Source of the DNA: Meconema thalassinum
Taxonomy: Eukaryota; Arthropoda; Insecta; Orthoptera; Tettigoniidae
Assembly: GCA_946902985.2 (NCBI GenBank)
Contig: OX336393.1
Coordinates: 133,762,533-133,826,532 of the forward strand
Length of the DNA stretch: 64,000 nt
Direction of reading: 5' to 3'
Below, in pieces: positions 47,703-58,928 of this stretch. The notes below the pieces were generated by a model that saw nothing but the letters and a program-made list of their open reading frames with translations, ran no database searches and had not been told where the DNA came from. Made by a program: the position numbers and the translations under genes. Positions within the stretch are counted from its first letter, which is position 1; each line of letters starts with the position of its first letter.

Positions 47703-49940
47703 TCATCTTATCAAGCTTCCCTCAAGGAAAGATATGAGCATGTTCATCCATGGATCCTCTCGTTGTCTTTGACTAATGCTTCTTAATTCATTAAGAGTAC
47801 GCTGATCCCTGTCTTCCAAATCTATAGCCATTACTTCCTCTTCTATGGACTCTGGCTGTCTACTTAAGTAGTCTGGAACTATATTTTCTTTTCCTGGGCA
47901 GTACTCTATCTTGACATCAAATTGTTGAATGTATAAAGCCCAACGCATCAACCTTTGACTGGATAAATCAGTCTTCATCAAAAAGGTTAAGGCTTTATGA
48001 TCCGTCCTTAGAATGACCTGAAACCCATATACGATCTTCCGCCAATATTGCAACGCGTGCAATATCGCTAACAGCTCGATCTCGCTGATCGTATAATTTT
48101 TCTCGTGTGGTTTCAGTCTCCTACTTGTGAAAGCTAGATAGTTCTTCTTATCAGGGTTTTCCGGGTTCTCCTGATATAGCATTGCCCCTATTCCAATCTG
48201 GGATGCATCTGTTTGGATGATAAATCTCTGATTAAAATCAGGATATCCTAGCTTCACGTAATTTAAGAGCATTTCCTTGGCCTCTACAAATGCTTTTTCT
48301 GCTTCCTCCGTCCATTTCCACTTGCCCCCCTTCTTCAGAAGGTCCTGTAGTGGTGCAACAGTTTTGGTGTATGATGGACAATGTCCTGAGAAGAACCCAA
48401 TCAATCCCAAAAACTGGCGAACGTTCTTCACCTTCAAAGGCCTTGGAAAATCCCTTATCGATTCCAATTTGCATGGATTTGGTTTAACACCATCCTTATC
48501 AATCACATGCCCTAAAAATGTCACTTGCCTTTGACAAAAATTCGACTTCTTTAAATTTATTTTAAAATTTGCCCTTCTTAAGTCTTCCAATAATTTCTTC
48601 AAATTTTCTAAATGTTCCTCAATGTTCTCCGAGGTAAGCAAAATGTCGTCCACGTATCGGATAGTGCAATCTTTCACTTCCTCTGACAGGTTTCGATCAA
48701 GCGCTCTTATTAATGCAGATCCTGCGGTCTTCAATCCAAACGGACATCTTCTAAAACAATATGTTTGTTGGTCGAACTGAAATCCAGTCAACAAGCTGGT
48801 TTTCTCTTCCAGTTCGAGATGATGATACGAAGAAGTCATGTCAATATTTGTAAAAATCTTCTTGCCTTTGAACTTCCTCAGTATTTCTTTTATGGGTGGT
48901 GCCGAATCATTTTCTGGTATGATTTTTGCATTTAAATTTCTGGCATCTAAACACACCCTTACTGAGCCATCCGGTTTACTCACAATCACTAATGGCCTAA
49001 CATATGGTGTCGCCATCTTTTCTATAACACCTGCATTCATCATCTCCTGCAGTGTTTTCTTGGTTTGTGGGTAATGTTTTTCCGCAACCGGGTATGGTTT
49101 TTGTTTGAACGGTGCCCAATCATTTACTTGGAACGCGTATTTAAAATTTTCAATCTTCCCTGGCTTGGAATCAAATACGTCCCTATAATCCAATAATAAT
49201 TTCTTTAACTGTTCCTTAATTTCGAGGCTGACTTTAGCTTCCTCCACTTTTCCTGACAGGTTGGTCTCGAACTCATTTTCCACATTATCTTCGAGTTCTA
49301 TGTTGAGGACTTCAAATATATTTTCTATGTCCTTATAATCTTCCTCACTCACTTCTTCCATATGCCATACCTGTTCTTCTATTTTCGCATCCTGTTCCTG
49401 TAGGTTAATGTTTTGTTCATCCACATCCTCTCTTTGAATTCTAATGCAGTTTTGCGCTAGGTCTATGATGACCTTGTTCTCACGGATAAAATCAATACCT
49501 AATATGACATTATACGGTAATTGATTTACCAGCAAAAAGCACTGCGAAATTTCAGCGTTACCCATGATCAGATCAATGTATACCTGAAATTTACATGTCA
49601 AAGATTTTTCAGGGATAATTCCCTTAATCTTTACACTTGATGTGGGAATCTTTAGTACTCGTCCCCTTGTTTCCAATTCATTTAAAAGGGTTTGTGTAAT
49701 TAGACTTATTGTGGATCCAGTATCAATCAATGCTCTGACCAGTAATCCTTCTATCCTAAGCATAATTATAGGTAGTTCTCTTTTAACAGGTGGGATTCCT
49801 TCCACATCCCCATTAATTACTTCATCTGGTCTGGCTATCCAATTTACAATTTCTACCTCCTCCCAGCTCCTGGTATGTTTCCACTTTTGACAATTTAAAT
49901 TTGGAGTTTTTTTTATCCTGAGGGCTCCCTTTTCCCTCAT
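47703..49940 (-). CDS. pol: Gypsy pol: protease, reverse transcriptase, RNase H
   Basis: 745 codons. The aspartic protease has LIDTGS at about residue 71-76 (D73) and VILGID at 145-150. The reverse transcriptase covers about 270-460 with catalytic D367 (TNIDMTSSY) and YVDD at 429-432. RNase H covers about 570-695 with D578 (QTDAS), E620, D647 (RTDHKAL) and D690 (PDYLSR). These convert element RNA into double-stranded DNA. It overlaps gag by 119 nt in the +1 frame; an A8 run at 49914-49907 in the overlap is a candidate slippage point. It ends at TGA 47705-47703, but the same frame continues into integrase-linked sequence, so this is a premature stop. The domain order places it in Ty3/gypsy. 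Confidence 0.96.
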   Translation of the reverse strand: MREKGALRIKKTPNLNCQKWKHTRSWEEVEIVNWIARPDEVINGDVEGIPPVKRELPIIMLRIEGLLVRALIDTGSTISLITQTLLNELETRGRVLKIPTSSVKIKGIIPEKSLTCKFQVYIDLIMGNAEISQCFLLVNQLPYNVILGIDFIRENKVIIDLAQNCIRIQREDVDEQNINLQEQDAKIEEQVWHMEEVSEEDYKDIENIFEVLNIELEDNVENEFETNLSGKVEEAKVSLEIKEQLKKLLLDYRDVFDSKPGKIENFKYAFQVNDWAPFKQKPYPVAEKHYPQTKKTLQEMMNAGVIEKMATPYVRPLVIVSKPDGSVRVCLDARNLNAKIIPENDSAPPIKEILRKFKGKKIFTNIDMTSSYHHLELEEKTSLLTGFQFDQQTYCFRRCPFGLKTAGSALIRALDRNLSEEVKDCTIRYVDDILLTSENIEEHLENLKKLLEDLRRANFKINLKKSNFCQRQVTFLGHVIDKDGVKPNPCKLESIRDFPRPLKVKNVRQFLGLIGFFSGHCPSYTKTVAPLQDLLKKGGKWKWTEEAEKAFVEAKEMLLNYVKLGYPDFNQRFIIQTDASQIGIGAMLYQENPENPDKKNYLAFTSRRLKPHEKNYTISEIELLAILHALQYWRKIVYGFQVILRTDHKALTFLMKTDLSSQRLMRWALYIQQFDVKIEYCPGKENIVPDYLSRQPESIEEEVMAIDLEDRDQRTLNELRSISQRQREDPWMNMLISFLEGSLIR

Positions 49941-52584
49941 TCTTTAACTGAGCTTGTAATTCCAAGCTTTGAGCTCCGTCTAGTCGGTCGGGTGATTTCC
50001 GGTTCTTGATTGCCTCACTCCAACGGACTTTTTGCCTATCAGGTTCATCTGGTCTTTCGTTCATATAACGAAGACTTTCCTGATATCTTTCTTCTATTTC
50101 GGCCCGATATTCATCATCCCTATCGTCTGGCCTTACATTTCTTCTGGGATAATTCTCCCATTTCTTTCTGCTGTCTGGCCTTTGATGATTATTGTTATAG
50201 GGTCGGCTCTCTTGTTGCCTATAACCCGTAGTTCTAGGATTTCTTCCTCGATATCCTCCCCTGTAATATGGCTGTATCCTTCTAGGCTCCTGGTGCCCAT
50301 ACTCTCGATCTAGTCCTTGAGTATCCGTGCTGGTGGACTGATACCTGGTCGCTGGTTTTTCTCCTGTTTCCTGACTGCTGGCCATGTGTACTTGCTCAGT
50401 CTGTCTTTGATGCCGAGGAGTTACGTGCGAAGTCGTCATATCTAACTGACGTAATACACTTTCCACTTCCACAGCACTTCTGGCTTTGGATGAGATTAAC
50501 AACCTCTGAATCTCATACGGAAGCTGTCTCGCAATGGCGGCACACAGGTCGTTTTCTGCCGGAGCAATATCCAGTTCGCAGAATTTACATAGCTGAGCGG
50601 TGAAAAATTCCGAGTATTTAGTAGGTGCATTGGTGCTGTACTTCCTAGAGTACAGATCTAGCCTTAAATTCTCTTGGACGTCTGCTGCCCAATATCGTTT
50701 TAAGAATGCTTCCCTAAAGCCTTCCACCGTATCAAAGGTGTATCTGAAGCTTCTGAACCAGGTGAGACAATCACCTGCCAACAGCTTTTCAATCGCTCTC
50801 AGTCTCCGATCCTGAGGAACCTTCATTTCGTTGAGATACTCTGCCACTTCTTTTAGCCAGTATTTTGGAGTAATAGACATGTTATTACCCGTAAACTTTA
50901 CTGGTCTGTCCTCATTTGATTTAATAATGTTTATTATCTGGCCATTTGTCTGATTCATGTACGGGGTTGACATCGCCATCGGATATCCTGGGTTCTTATA
51001 AGGGCTCTCCCCTCCTAAGTCCCTCTCCGTATCTGTGCCTTGTTCACGAGAATCTACCCATCCTGTCTTTGGAAACTCCTCCTGATTCTCAAATTCTAAC
51101 TTCCTTTCCCTCCGGGCACTTTCTTCATTAGCCATGAGTTGAATTTCCATTTGACTATTCTTATGTTCAGTCCTCTCTAATCGGGATCTTAATTCATTCT
51201 GAATTCTTTCTTGATTCCTTTTAATATCTTCCTCTACCTTTTTGGATTGGAATTTCTCATCCCTGTAACTATCTCTGAATTCATTTAGTTGTTCTTCTAC
51301 CTCTTTCTTAAAGATCATGACCCTTTGGTCTACAATTTCTGGCTTAATGTCACCTATGGTCTCCAGGCCCTCTCGTATCTCCTTTATTTGCTTTTCCACT
51401 TCTTTTCGTCCTTTGACCATATCTAATTCAATTCCTTTCAACTTTCCTTCCGTCTTCTTAGACACTTCCGTTAATTCATCTTTGATCAGTTTTACTTCAT
51501 TATTAGTTTTTCCTACTCGCCCTTCTAATTTTCCGATAGTTTCCTGGACCTCATTAATACCCTTGCTTATTTCATCTATCTTATGGGTGTTATCCTTATT
51601 TTCTTTCTCTCGTTGTTTTCTTTCACTCTGGAGATGCCCCTCGTAGGTACCTAATCTTCGATTTATTTCACCCTCATACTTCTTTAAGTTATCATCTACC
51701 TGCCCGGTAAACAGCTCAAATTGATCTTTCATATCCCGCGCATCCTGTTTATTTTGATTTTTCATCTCAGTTACTTCGGTTTGAACTCCATCGACCTTTC
51801 CCTCGAGTTCTCCTACTTTGTCCTTTACCCCTTTAAATTCTTCTCCTAATGTCTTAAAACTTTCTTTTATCTCATCCCGGGAACGTTCACAAATATCGCT
51901 GTTAGATTTTATCTGAGCTTCTAAATGTTCCTGCACACCTTGGATCTGGTTCACAAGTTCATCTTTACACTCATCTACATTTTTTTTGCACATTTCTTCC
52001 ATGTTACTTAACTTACTCTCTATAGAACCAAATTTATTTTCCATGGAACCAATTTTACCCTCAATACTTTTAAAATGATTTTGACATTCATTTTGTGAAT
52101 CTCCCATATTTTTGTTCATAGTCTTTATTTGGACTTGCAATCCTAAATGAAATCCTTCATTTTCCTTTTTAATTTCACTTAACTTGTCTCCAAACGTAGT
52201 GTCAAAACCTTGGAACTTGTTATTTATTTTATCTATCTCAGCCTTTACTTCATTGTTCATTGTTACACAGTTAGCCTCGATAGCTACTAATTTAGTTCCC
52301 ATATTAGCACTATCAGTTTTTAGTGACTCTAAACTTTGATTTATAGATCCTAACCCTTCTTTATTTTCAGTCTGTTGGCTATCCAACTTATTCAAACTCT
52401 CATTTATGGATTCTAAATCCCTTTTATTTTCACTCTGTTGACTATCCAATTGATTCAAACTCTTATTTATGGATTCGAACTCTTTTTTATTTTCATCCTT
52501 TTGGAGGCCCAATGTATTGTCTATTGTTCCCAATTTATTGTTTATGGCCTCCAAGAGCCGTTGCATCTCTTCACTCAATGCCAT
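49822..52584 (-). CDS. gag: Gypsy gag with long coiled-coil N-terminus
   Basis: 920 codons. Residues 1 to about 480 are heptad-rich, including three 21-residue repeats (from residues 31, 52 and 73) with ESIN.SLN.LDSQQ, each three heptads long. The retrotransposon gag domain lies at about 555-700: WLKEVAEYLN, CLTWFRSFRYTF, FREAFLKRYW, ARQLPYEIQRLL. The C-terminal region is rich in R, G, Y and Q (YYRGGYRGRN near 775), and no CCHC knuckle is seen, so RNA binding may rest on the basic region. Gag would assemble the particle. The start MALSEEMQ is the first in-frame Met after the leader (52585-53037). It is uninterrupted. The coiled-coil extension is longer than in most gypsy Gags. Confidence 0.93.
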   Translation of the reverse strand: MALSEEMQRLLEAINNKLGTIDNTLGLQKDENKKEFESINKSLNQLDSQQSENKRDLESINESLNKLDSQQTENKEGLGSINQSLESLKTDSANMGTKLVAIEANCVTMNNEVKAEIDKINNKFQGFDTTFGDKLSEIKKENEGFHLGLQVQIKTMNKNMGDSQNECQNHFKSIEGKIGSMENKFGSIESKLSNMEEMCKKNVDECKDELVNQIQGVQEHLEAQIKSNSDICERSRDEIKESFKTLGEEFKGVKDKVGELEGKVDGVQTEVTEMKNQNKQDARDMKDQFELFTGQVDDNLKKYEGEINRRLGTYEGHLQSERKQREKENKDNTHKIDEISKGINEVQETIGKLEGRVGKTNNEVKLIKDELTEVSKKTEGKLKGIELDMVKGRKEVEKQIKEIREGLETIGDIKPEIVDQRVMIFKKEVEEQLNEFRDSYRDEKFQSKKVEEDIKRNQERIQNELRSRLERTEHKNSQMEIQLMANEESARRERKLEFENQEEFPKTGWVDSREQGTDTERDLGGESPYKNPGYPMAMSTPYMNQTNGQIINIIKSNEDRPVKFTGNNMSITPKYWLKEVAEYLNEMKVPQDRRLRAIEKLLAGDCLTWFRSFRYTFDTVEGFREAFLKRYWAADVQENLRLDLYSRKYSTNAPTKYSEFFTAQLCKFCELDIAPAENDLCAAIARQLPYEIQRLLISSKARSAVEVESVLRQLDMTTSHVTPRHQRQTEQVHMASSQETGEKPATRYQSTSTDTQGLDREYGHQEPRRIQPYYRGGYRGRNPRTTGYRQQESRPYNNNHQRPDSRKKWENYPRRNVRPDDRDDEYRAEIEERYQESLRYMNERPDEPDRQKVRWSEAIKNRKSPDRLDGAQSLELQAQLKNEGKGSPQDKKNSKFKLSKVETYQELGGGRNCKLDSQTR

Positions 52585-53037
52585 CTTATGAGAATACAGT
52601 GGGCCACTAATGCCACCACACTAGTACATGCTTGAGAGATGATACTCCGAATTAGTGTGTCCCAATTTCTTTTAAAATATTACTTTGGTACGGGTATTCA
52701 CTTACAACGTACCCTTTTACTACTTTTATTCAATTTCATAAACCTTTATGGAAGTATTTAAAATTCAAAATTTGGAAAAACCATTTTTTTTCTAAAAATG
52801 AAAATTTTGATTTTTCGAGAAAAACTCGGGTTTTCCCTAGGAAAACTCAGCCCTGCGTACTGGGCGCCATGATTAATGTTTGCTAGGGGGTTGATAATAT
52901 AATACAGGGCTGCTCGGTATGAGTTTCTAGGGACCCATGCGGTCAGTTAAGATTTTATGTTGTAGCTACACCTATCCTTACTTTACTTTACATGAAATGA
53001 CCGTCTTGAGTGTTCCTCTAGTTATTAATCCAGCACA

Positions 53038-53055
53038 TTACTTACACGACCCCCA
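53038..53055 (-). promoter_or_regulatory. Primer-binding site
   Basis: The minus strand reads TGGGGGTCGTGTAAGTAA immediately after the CA of the 5' LTR, as expected for pairing with a tRNA 3' end (CCA). I have not assigned the tRNA. Confidence 0.75.
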
Positions 53056-56000
53056 TGTGCCCTTTTAGCAAGAAATATGCCAATCACAGTATACCAGCGT
53101 AGCTCAATTCGGAATTTTCGGGGCAGCGGTAAGTTCCCCCACTCTGTGACTCACATATTTTGGATTAATTAGAGGATACACTTGCAAAAATAACAACAAA
53201 ATCAACTCCTATTTAAACACATTTTATTAATAAAATTAATGGCGCTACAAACACTTTAACAATTTAATTACTGACCCATAATCATCTACTTGCTCCAAAT
53301 GAACAAGGAATCACAAATATAATAAAACAAATATTGTATTTAAAATCTGTGGTTTCCACATAAACCAACAATTCCTACTTAGTCTTACTTCCATAAAGCA
53401 TTAACAGTAAGTTTTATATAACTCCGAGCTCTTTTGGCTCCGTGCTTTACATAATAATGGTGTCCTAATTGTACACCTCAAACACTATCCTTTATATCTT
53501 CTTAATTCTCAAAAACAAATTTATAATTACATTTAAAATTTATGTTAATTATCTAACTCAATATTTTGGGCATGTCCACACATTCAGTTGTTATCATCTC
53601 TCTTTATTTTCACAAATATATTAAGGTAATCAGGAAATCAATTGTGTACTCCAGAGCGTGAAGATACTTGACTCAGTCAAAAAACTATAGTTACTCCCGA
53701 AACTTAGTTGCCTTCAAATAACTCGTGGAATCCTACGTCCATACATCATTACAATAGGGATTGTTATTTATCTCTTATGTCTTATAAGACCATTATCATA
53801 TAAGAAACTACGATCTGAACAGGCAAACGAAAATATCAATCTACAAGGACCTCGGTTCAACGCCCGGGTCGTTAACAACTTTAAACATTCCTGGTGTATT
53901 CATTTCTCTTTACAACATCTTACGAGACGGTTTCTGGCCACTCTCACTCTAAGAAAGCTAGACCCTTATACTCGGGCGCGATTTATGACACGTAGGGTGA
54001 CGGCGACTCCCTGTCTAACCCACGTTAATAGCTTATTTCCAAGGCTTTCAAAACAAACCTTCACATTATATTCAGTTCTGGGGAGAGACCGGGCTTTACA
54101 TGTACCGTACTCATTCAAACAACTATTCTTTGGTTCAAAGACCACTTTCGTAACCTTGGCATTTATTAATTATGAGAGGGTCCTCATTGATTGGGAAGAT
54201 TAATACACATTCAACGACGAAGAAATTAAGGGGCTTTTATCATAAGAAGATTCTGCATTCGAATCTCTTCACGTGCCTCGGGAACCATTCCCTTACAGAG
54301 GACTTATACAAAATGTGATTTAGAGTCGGCCGTGGCCCATATGACATACGCTCAATAATACCATATATTAGCTCCCTTTCAAATACATACACAATGCCTC
54401 GTGATACTACGTCACAAATAGAGGACTTATACAATTATCAATTCACTGCAATCAACTACCCTCCATAAGTAATTTACCAAGTATTTAACCACTACGCGTT
54501 CCTAGCGTGACATTTTAATATTATTGGCGCTCTTTTGCGCTATGCATTAATTTAAGCCGAATTGTCTTCCCAAGAACTGATAAATCTCATTAGTAACAAT
54601 TCATATTATTTTAATTCTTATATTAATCTTTTCCGTTGCCGATAAATCGCTCCCTTTTTAAAATATTCCATTGAACATTATATCTTACACATATGTTAAG
54701 GCTTTAACGCTCTTATGTTCACATCAATTTATTTGATCTTTATTTAATATTTCCATATTTAGTTATTATTATTATCTTTATTCTTTACACAAGCTCAAAA
54801 GCTATTTCTTTCATATTTCAACATTACTTTATTTGAATATCTTTCATGATAATCATTGATATTTCGCTTGCTCTTATTACATTTGTTAAATACATTAACA
54901 TTTTATTTATTTGTTTCCTCTACGGGATTTATTCTTTACATAATCATTTAGACTTCTCAAATTTCTATTATTGTTCAGACCGCGTTCTTACTTATTCAGT
55001 ATTTATTTATTAAAACACATCCCTTTTACTCAAAAACTCCGGTGGATTTGTACACAACCAATTTCTGACACCAAAATAGAATGAAATTCAGTACTCACAT
55101 GTTATTAAGATCGTCCCATGATCTTTATTCTTGTGCGGTGCTTCATTTTGGGCCCACTTTGAACTTTTTACTCCATATTAAAAGAATTCATCTTATGGAT
55201 AAACACTACTTGACATATATTTAAAACACTTAACATTGACGACATTTTTATACACTGATGTGTCCCTTTTGAACACATAATAAACACTAAAAAGATTAAT
55301 TTACACACAATCTTGATAATTTTTACACTTCACAATTCTTGATCACTAGGCCGTATTTCTGAGCCTATCACACGTGACCTTCTTAATTTCCCGTTTCCAA
55401 GGGTGAAATTTATTCGATGTCGGCTTCCTATCCTGCAGAATATGAAAGTCTCGAAACATCTATTGTTCCCTGGAAATCCAAATTCTTCTACTCCTATCCT
55501 GGATGACCGGCTATTTATCTAGCTTGAACGGTTTCTTTGTAGATCTGTTTATCGATCCTAGCGAAAGTCTATTCGGATCGAGGTCTCCTCAATGACCTAT
55601 AGATTTAGTGTATAGCAGCTAGTACTTCTCGATTCTAGTACTTTTAGAATAGTTCGCCTGCTTTCTGGAGATAATGTTTATATTCTCCTATCTTCTCTAT
55701 TTGATCGGTTCTAGCACTCCTACGTTTCTGATGTACGTTCCGAACCTTATTCTGTTCTTCCCTTTTTGGGTTCTATAATTTGAATAACAGTTTATCTTTC
55801 TGGTACGGTACTTCCGTACGTTATGATCTATTCGTTCGTCTATTTAACGACCTATCGCCTTTAAGTCCGACGTTCGCGGCCTGCTCTGACTATATCTTAC
55901 GAACTTTCACTATAACTTGTATACAGTCGGGCCTAAATCCTGTAACTAGGATTTTCCTAATATTTCAATACGGCGATACTTTAAATTTTCTTCTTGATCA

Positions 56001-57099
56001 CTCCTTATGGAGGCAAGCAAGTCTTTAATACTGCGACGCCTATGGCTATCGGATATTACTTCTGCGGTGTAACACAGTATTTCTCCCCTCAAGGAGTACT
56101 GGTAACTTTCCTCGATGTGACGCAGAGTTACGCCCCAAACGGCTGTCTGAATACTGATGTGCTGTGATGTAGTCTCACGCCCCTCACGGGCTGTCGGAAC
56201 TGCGTGCGTGGTAACACCCTCACGGGCTGTTCGAGACTGCATTCGGTGATGATCGTGACACAGTGTCATGCCCGCAGGCTGACAATAACTGCATGTGCTG
56301 ATATAACTTCACGTCCCCCTGGACGGATTCGTACTGCGTGATGCGTGGCAACACCCCCTCGGGCTGTTCGAGACTACATGATTGGCTTGGTGAAGCCCGA
56401 AGCTTTATACTATTTCACTACAAAAAAATAAGACTCTAGCCTTTTCTGTGGTCAACTTCTAAAATAATGGTGCCACAAATATAAAAATTATACCTTCCGA
56501 AAGCTCGTCTTCTCAATGTCAAATAGTCTCATTGCACCTAAGAATCGATCGTGCAATTCGGAGATATTAATTAATTTCTCGTCCTCAGATGTGTGGGTGT
56601 TGCATTTTTTTGCTCTCTCCCCTCCACACAGGCCTTGGTACTTCCCCAATGACGTCGTCTTGCGTTGGCAGTTTTTTTCTGCGCAATTATTAAATGGTTT
56701 CTCTTTACTGAAAAATCTCTCATTCAAAATGATTCACTGTACTGTACTTGTTTACTCATTATTATACTTGTAAACGGGTTAAATTTAATTATTCCTCTCC
56801 TGGCGCATATGCGGTGTTGTCAATTTCCAGCAACGTCAGCTCGAATTCCGATTCAGGTCTCCTTGTCTAATCCTGGGAAATTTCCACTCGGTTATTAATA
56901 CTCGTGACTCGCTCCCTTCAGAATGTCAAGAGGGATGATATCATCCTCTCGAACACCTGGTTCTCGTTAGTTGCACAACCTTATACTGGCCTCCTAGCTT
57001 GATCTTTCTTTAAGTTACATTGGAAACTGTACGTTTCTTTGATTTCTTCCTCAAATGCATGGATTCGACCATCCATGGACCTGATGGCACATGGGTTCA
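53056..57099 (-). repeat. 5' LTR (right), intact 4044 bp
   Basis: It begins TGAACCCATG (minus strand, at 57099) and ends GGGCACA at 53056. It keeps the empty site ATTACA/TTTAAA at about 53525-53536 where the other LTR holds the Helitrons. The unusual length suggests a long U3 or R region without recognisable genes. Confidence 0.96.
56404..56409 (-). promoter_or_regulatory. LTR TATA box (right LTR)
   Basis: TATAAA on the minus strand in the same position as in the left LTR. This is the 5' LTR, so it would drive transcription of gag-pol. Confidence 0.6.
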
Positions 57100-58195
57100 G
57101 TACAGAATACAAAATTTGGTTGAAGTTCAATGGATAACATGGACGTTACATGCAGTTAGATATTGGATCTATCAGCGCGCGTAAAATCAAGTCGGCAGCA
57201 ATGGCATGCATGTGTTGGTCAGAAATAATCTGAAATATTATGATCTATTGTTGTGCCAATTTTGGATGAAATCCATTTGTTTGTATAGAAGTTACATGCA
57301 TTTTAGAATTGAACCTATCATGACGCTTAGAATCATGATAGCAGCATTGACATATATATATATTAGTTACTCCAAATTAATCTAGAATGTCAGGTACTAT
57401 AAGTGTGCAAAGCTTAGAGTTGCTAGCTTGCATACTTTCTGATATATTGATATTAGGGTAAAAAAATAGAGACAGCCATTATCAACAGTTGGCAGCCCTG
57501 GTTGCTCTTAAGAATTCGCATAGTCATATCTGTTTACGTACCCATAGTACATACAAAATTTGGTTGGAATCCAATTGATAGTATAGAGGTTACATATATT
57601 TAAAAATTGGTCCTATCAGCAGGCTTAGAATCATGTTGGTAGCACTGACGTATATTAGTTACTCCAAATTGATCTAGAATGTTAGGTACTACATGTGTGC
57701 ATAGTTTAAAGATGTCGGGTTGCATAGTTTCTGATATATTAGTATTTGGATAGAAACTTAGAGAGAGCGTTTATTAACAGTTGGCAGCCCTGGTGGCTCT
57801 TAAGAATACGCTCAGTCATATCTGTTTATGTACACATACAAAATGTGGTTGAAATCCAGTTGACAGTGTAGAAGTTATATGCATTTAACAATTTGAACTA
57901 TCAGCAGGCTTAGAATCATTTTGGCAGCACTGTCATGTATGGCCTCCTGGAAATTAAACTGAAATATTATTATCTATATAATATGTGCCAATTTTGGAAT
58001 AGGTCCCATGCATACCTTCCAAGATATCCAACATGGAGCTCAAGTTTCAATTGCAGATTTTCTGCAGTTGGTAGCACTGATATCAATTTCATATATATGG
58101 CCTTGAGATATTCAGGTATAGATATTTACTCATATCAAATTTGGTTTTGATTGCTTCAGCCGTTTAGAAGTTGATAGAGGGGGACATACACACGC

Positions 58196-58228
<33 letters not shown>

Positions 58229-58230
58229 GG
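58196..58230 (+). repeat. (CAGA)n microsatellite
   Basis: About nine CAGA units near the 5' end of the minus-strand Helentron-like element, in the position of the GT tract in the other copies. Confidence 0.92.
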
Positions 58231-58309
58231 ACAGACATACAGACATTTGCCCAGATTGATCTCATAAGCCTACTCTTCCCTCATTTTTGCAAAATGTGAA
58301 AAGTAGGCT

Positions 58310-58489
58310 AAAATTACAATAACCTAATTCGGTAAGCACTAGTATTTATTAACCTCGCTGCTAAACTCAGAACCTAACACGACGTAGGTCGCTAAGTGAC
58401 ACTTCCACTCTTTCTATTCTATGGAGTTCTCCAACGCAAAATGTATCAAAATGGTGCCATTCTCACTCGATGATGCCGTTTGTAATATA
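58310..58489. other. Short flank, nothing recognised
   Basis: It lies between the Helentron-like element start and the 115-bp array. No gene is seen. Confidence 0.5.
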
Positions 58490-58928
58490 TAAACGATACC
58501 CGAATAGCATTATTAGTCCGAATAACGGTAGGCTAATGGGGGAATATTTTTCGAGAGATGTTTGCAAATAACGTTATTTCTAGTGAGCACTACAAATTCG
58601 TTCCTAAGATAACCGATATCCGAATAACGTTATTAGTCCGAATAACGGTATTTGTGGAATAATTTTCGAGAGATGTATTCAAATAACGTTATTTCTAGTG
58701 AGCACTACCATTTCGTTCCTGCGATAACCGATATCCGAATAACGTTATTAGTCCGAATAACGGTATTGGGGGAATATTTTTCGAGAGATGTTTTAAAATA
58801 ACGTTATTTCTTGTGAGCACTACCATTTCGCTCCTGCGATAACCGATATCCGAATAACATTATTAGTCCGAATAACGGTATTGGTGGAATAATTTTCGAG
58901 AGATGTATTCAAATAACGTTATTTCTAG
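58490..58928 (+). repeat. 115-bp satellite with AATAACGTTATT palindromes (left part)
   Basis: CGAATAACGTTATTAG recurs at 58621, 58736 and 58851 (115-bp period), with an earlier copy near 58501. Each monomer has a perfect 12-bp palindrome AATAACGTTATT once or twice and a nearby CCGAATAACGG. The array is cut at 58928 by a solo LTR and resumes at 62564. Confidence 0.92.

Larger units (their letters stand above)
39139..57099 (-). mobile_element. Ty3/gypsy LTR retrotransposon with 4-kb LTRs
   Basis: LTRs at 39139-46081 and 53056-57099 begin TG and end CA. The 4-bp target duplication GTAC is at 39135-39138 and 57100-57103. In element sense (minus strand) the order is LTR, primer site, gag, protease/RT/RNase H, integrase, purine tract, LTR; no env-like gene is seen. 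Excluding the Helitrons in the left LTR, both LTRs are 4044 bp and differ at only about a dozen positions, so the insertion is young. The internal part is about 6974 bp. The total of about 15 kb is large for the group because of the LTRs. Confidence 0.95.
38914..58309 (-). mobile_element. Second Helentron-like element, split by a gypsy retrotransposon
   Basis: On the minus strand it starts AGCCTACTTTTC at 58309 and has a (CTGT)n tract at 58196-58230 and diverged repeats of about 290 bp (TTGGCAGCCC at about 57489 and 57781). It resumes beyond the retrotransposon with the inverted GAAAAGTAGGCT at 38952-38941. It then ends in hairpin AGTTC/GAACT and CTTGTT at 38914. Plan and terminal sequences parallel the 17956-25498 elements. 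Its own length is about 1.43 kb (38914-39138 plus 57104-58309). Confidence 0.65.
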
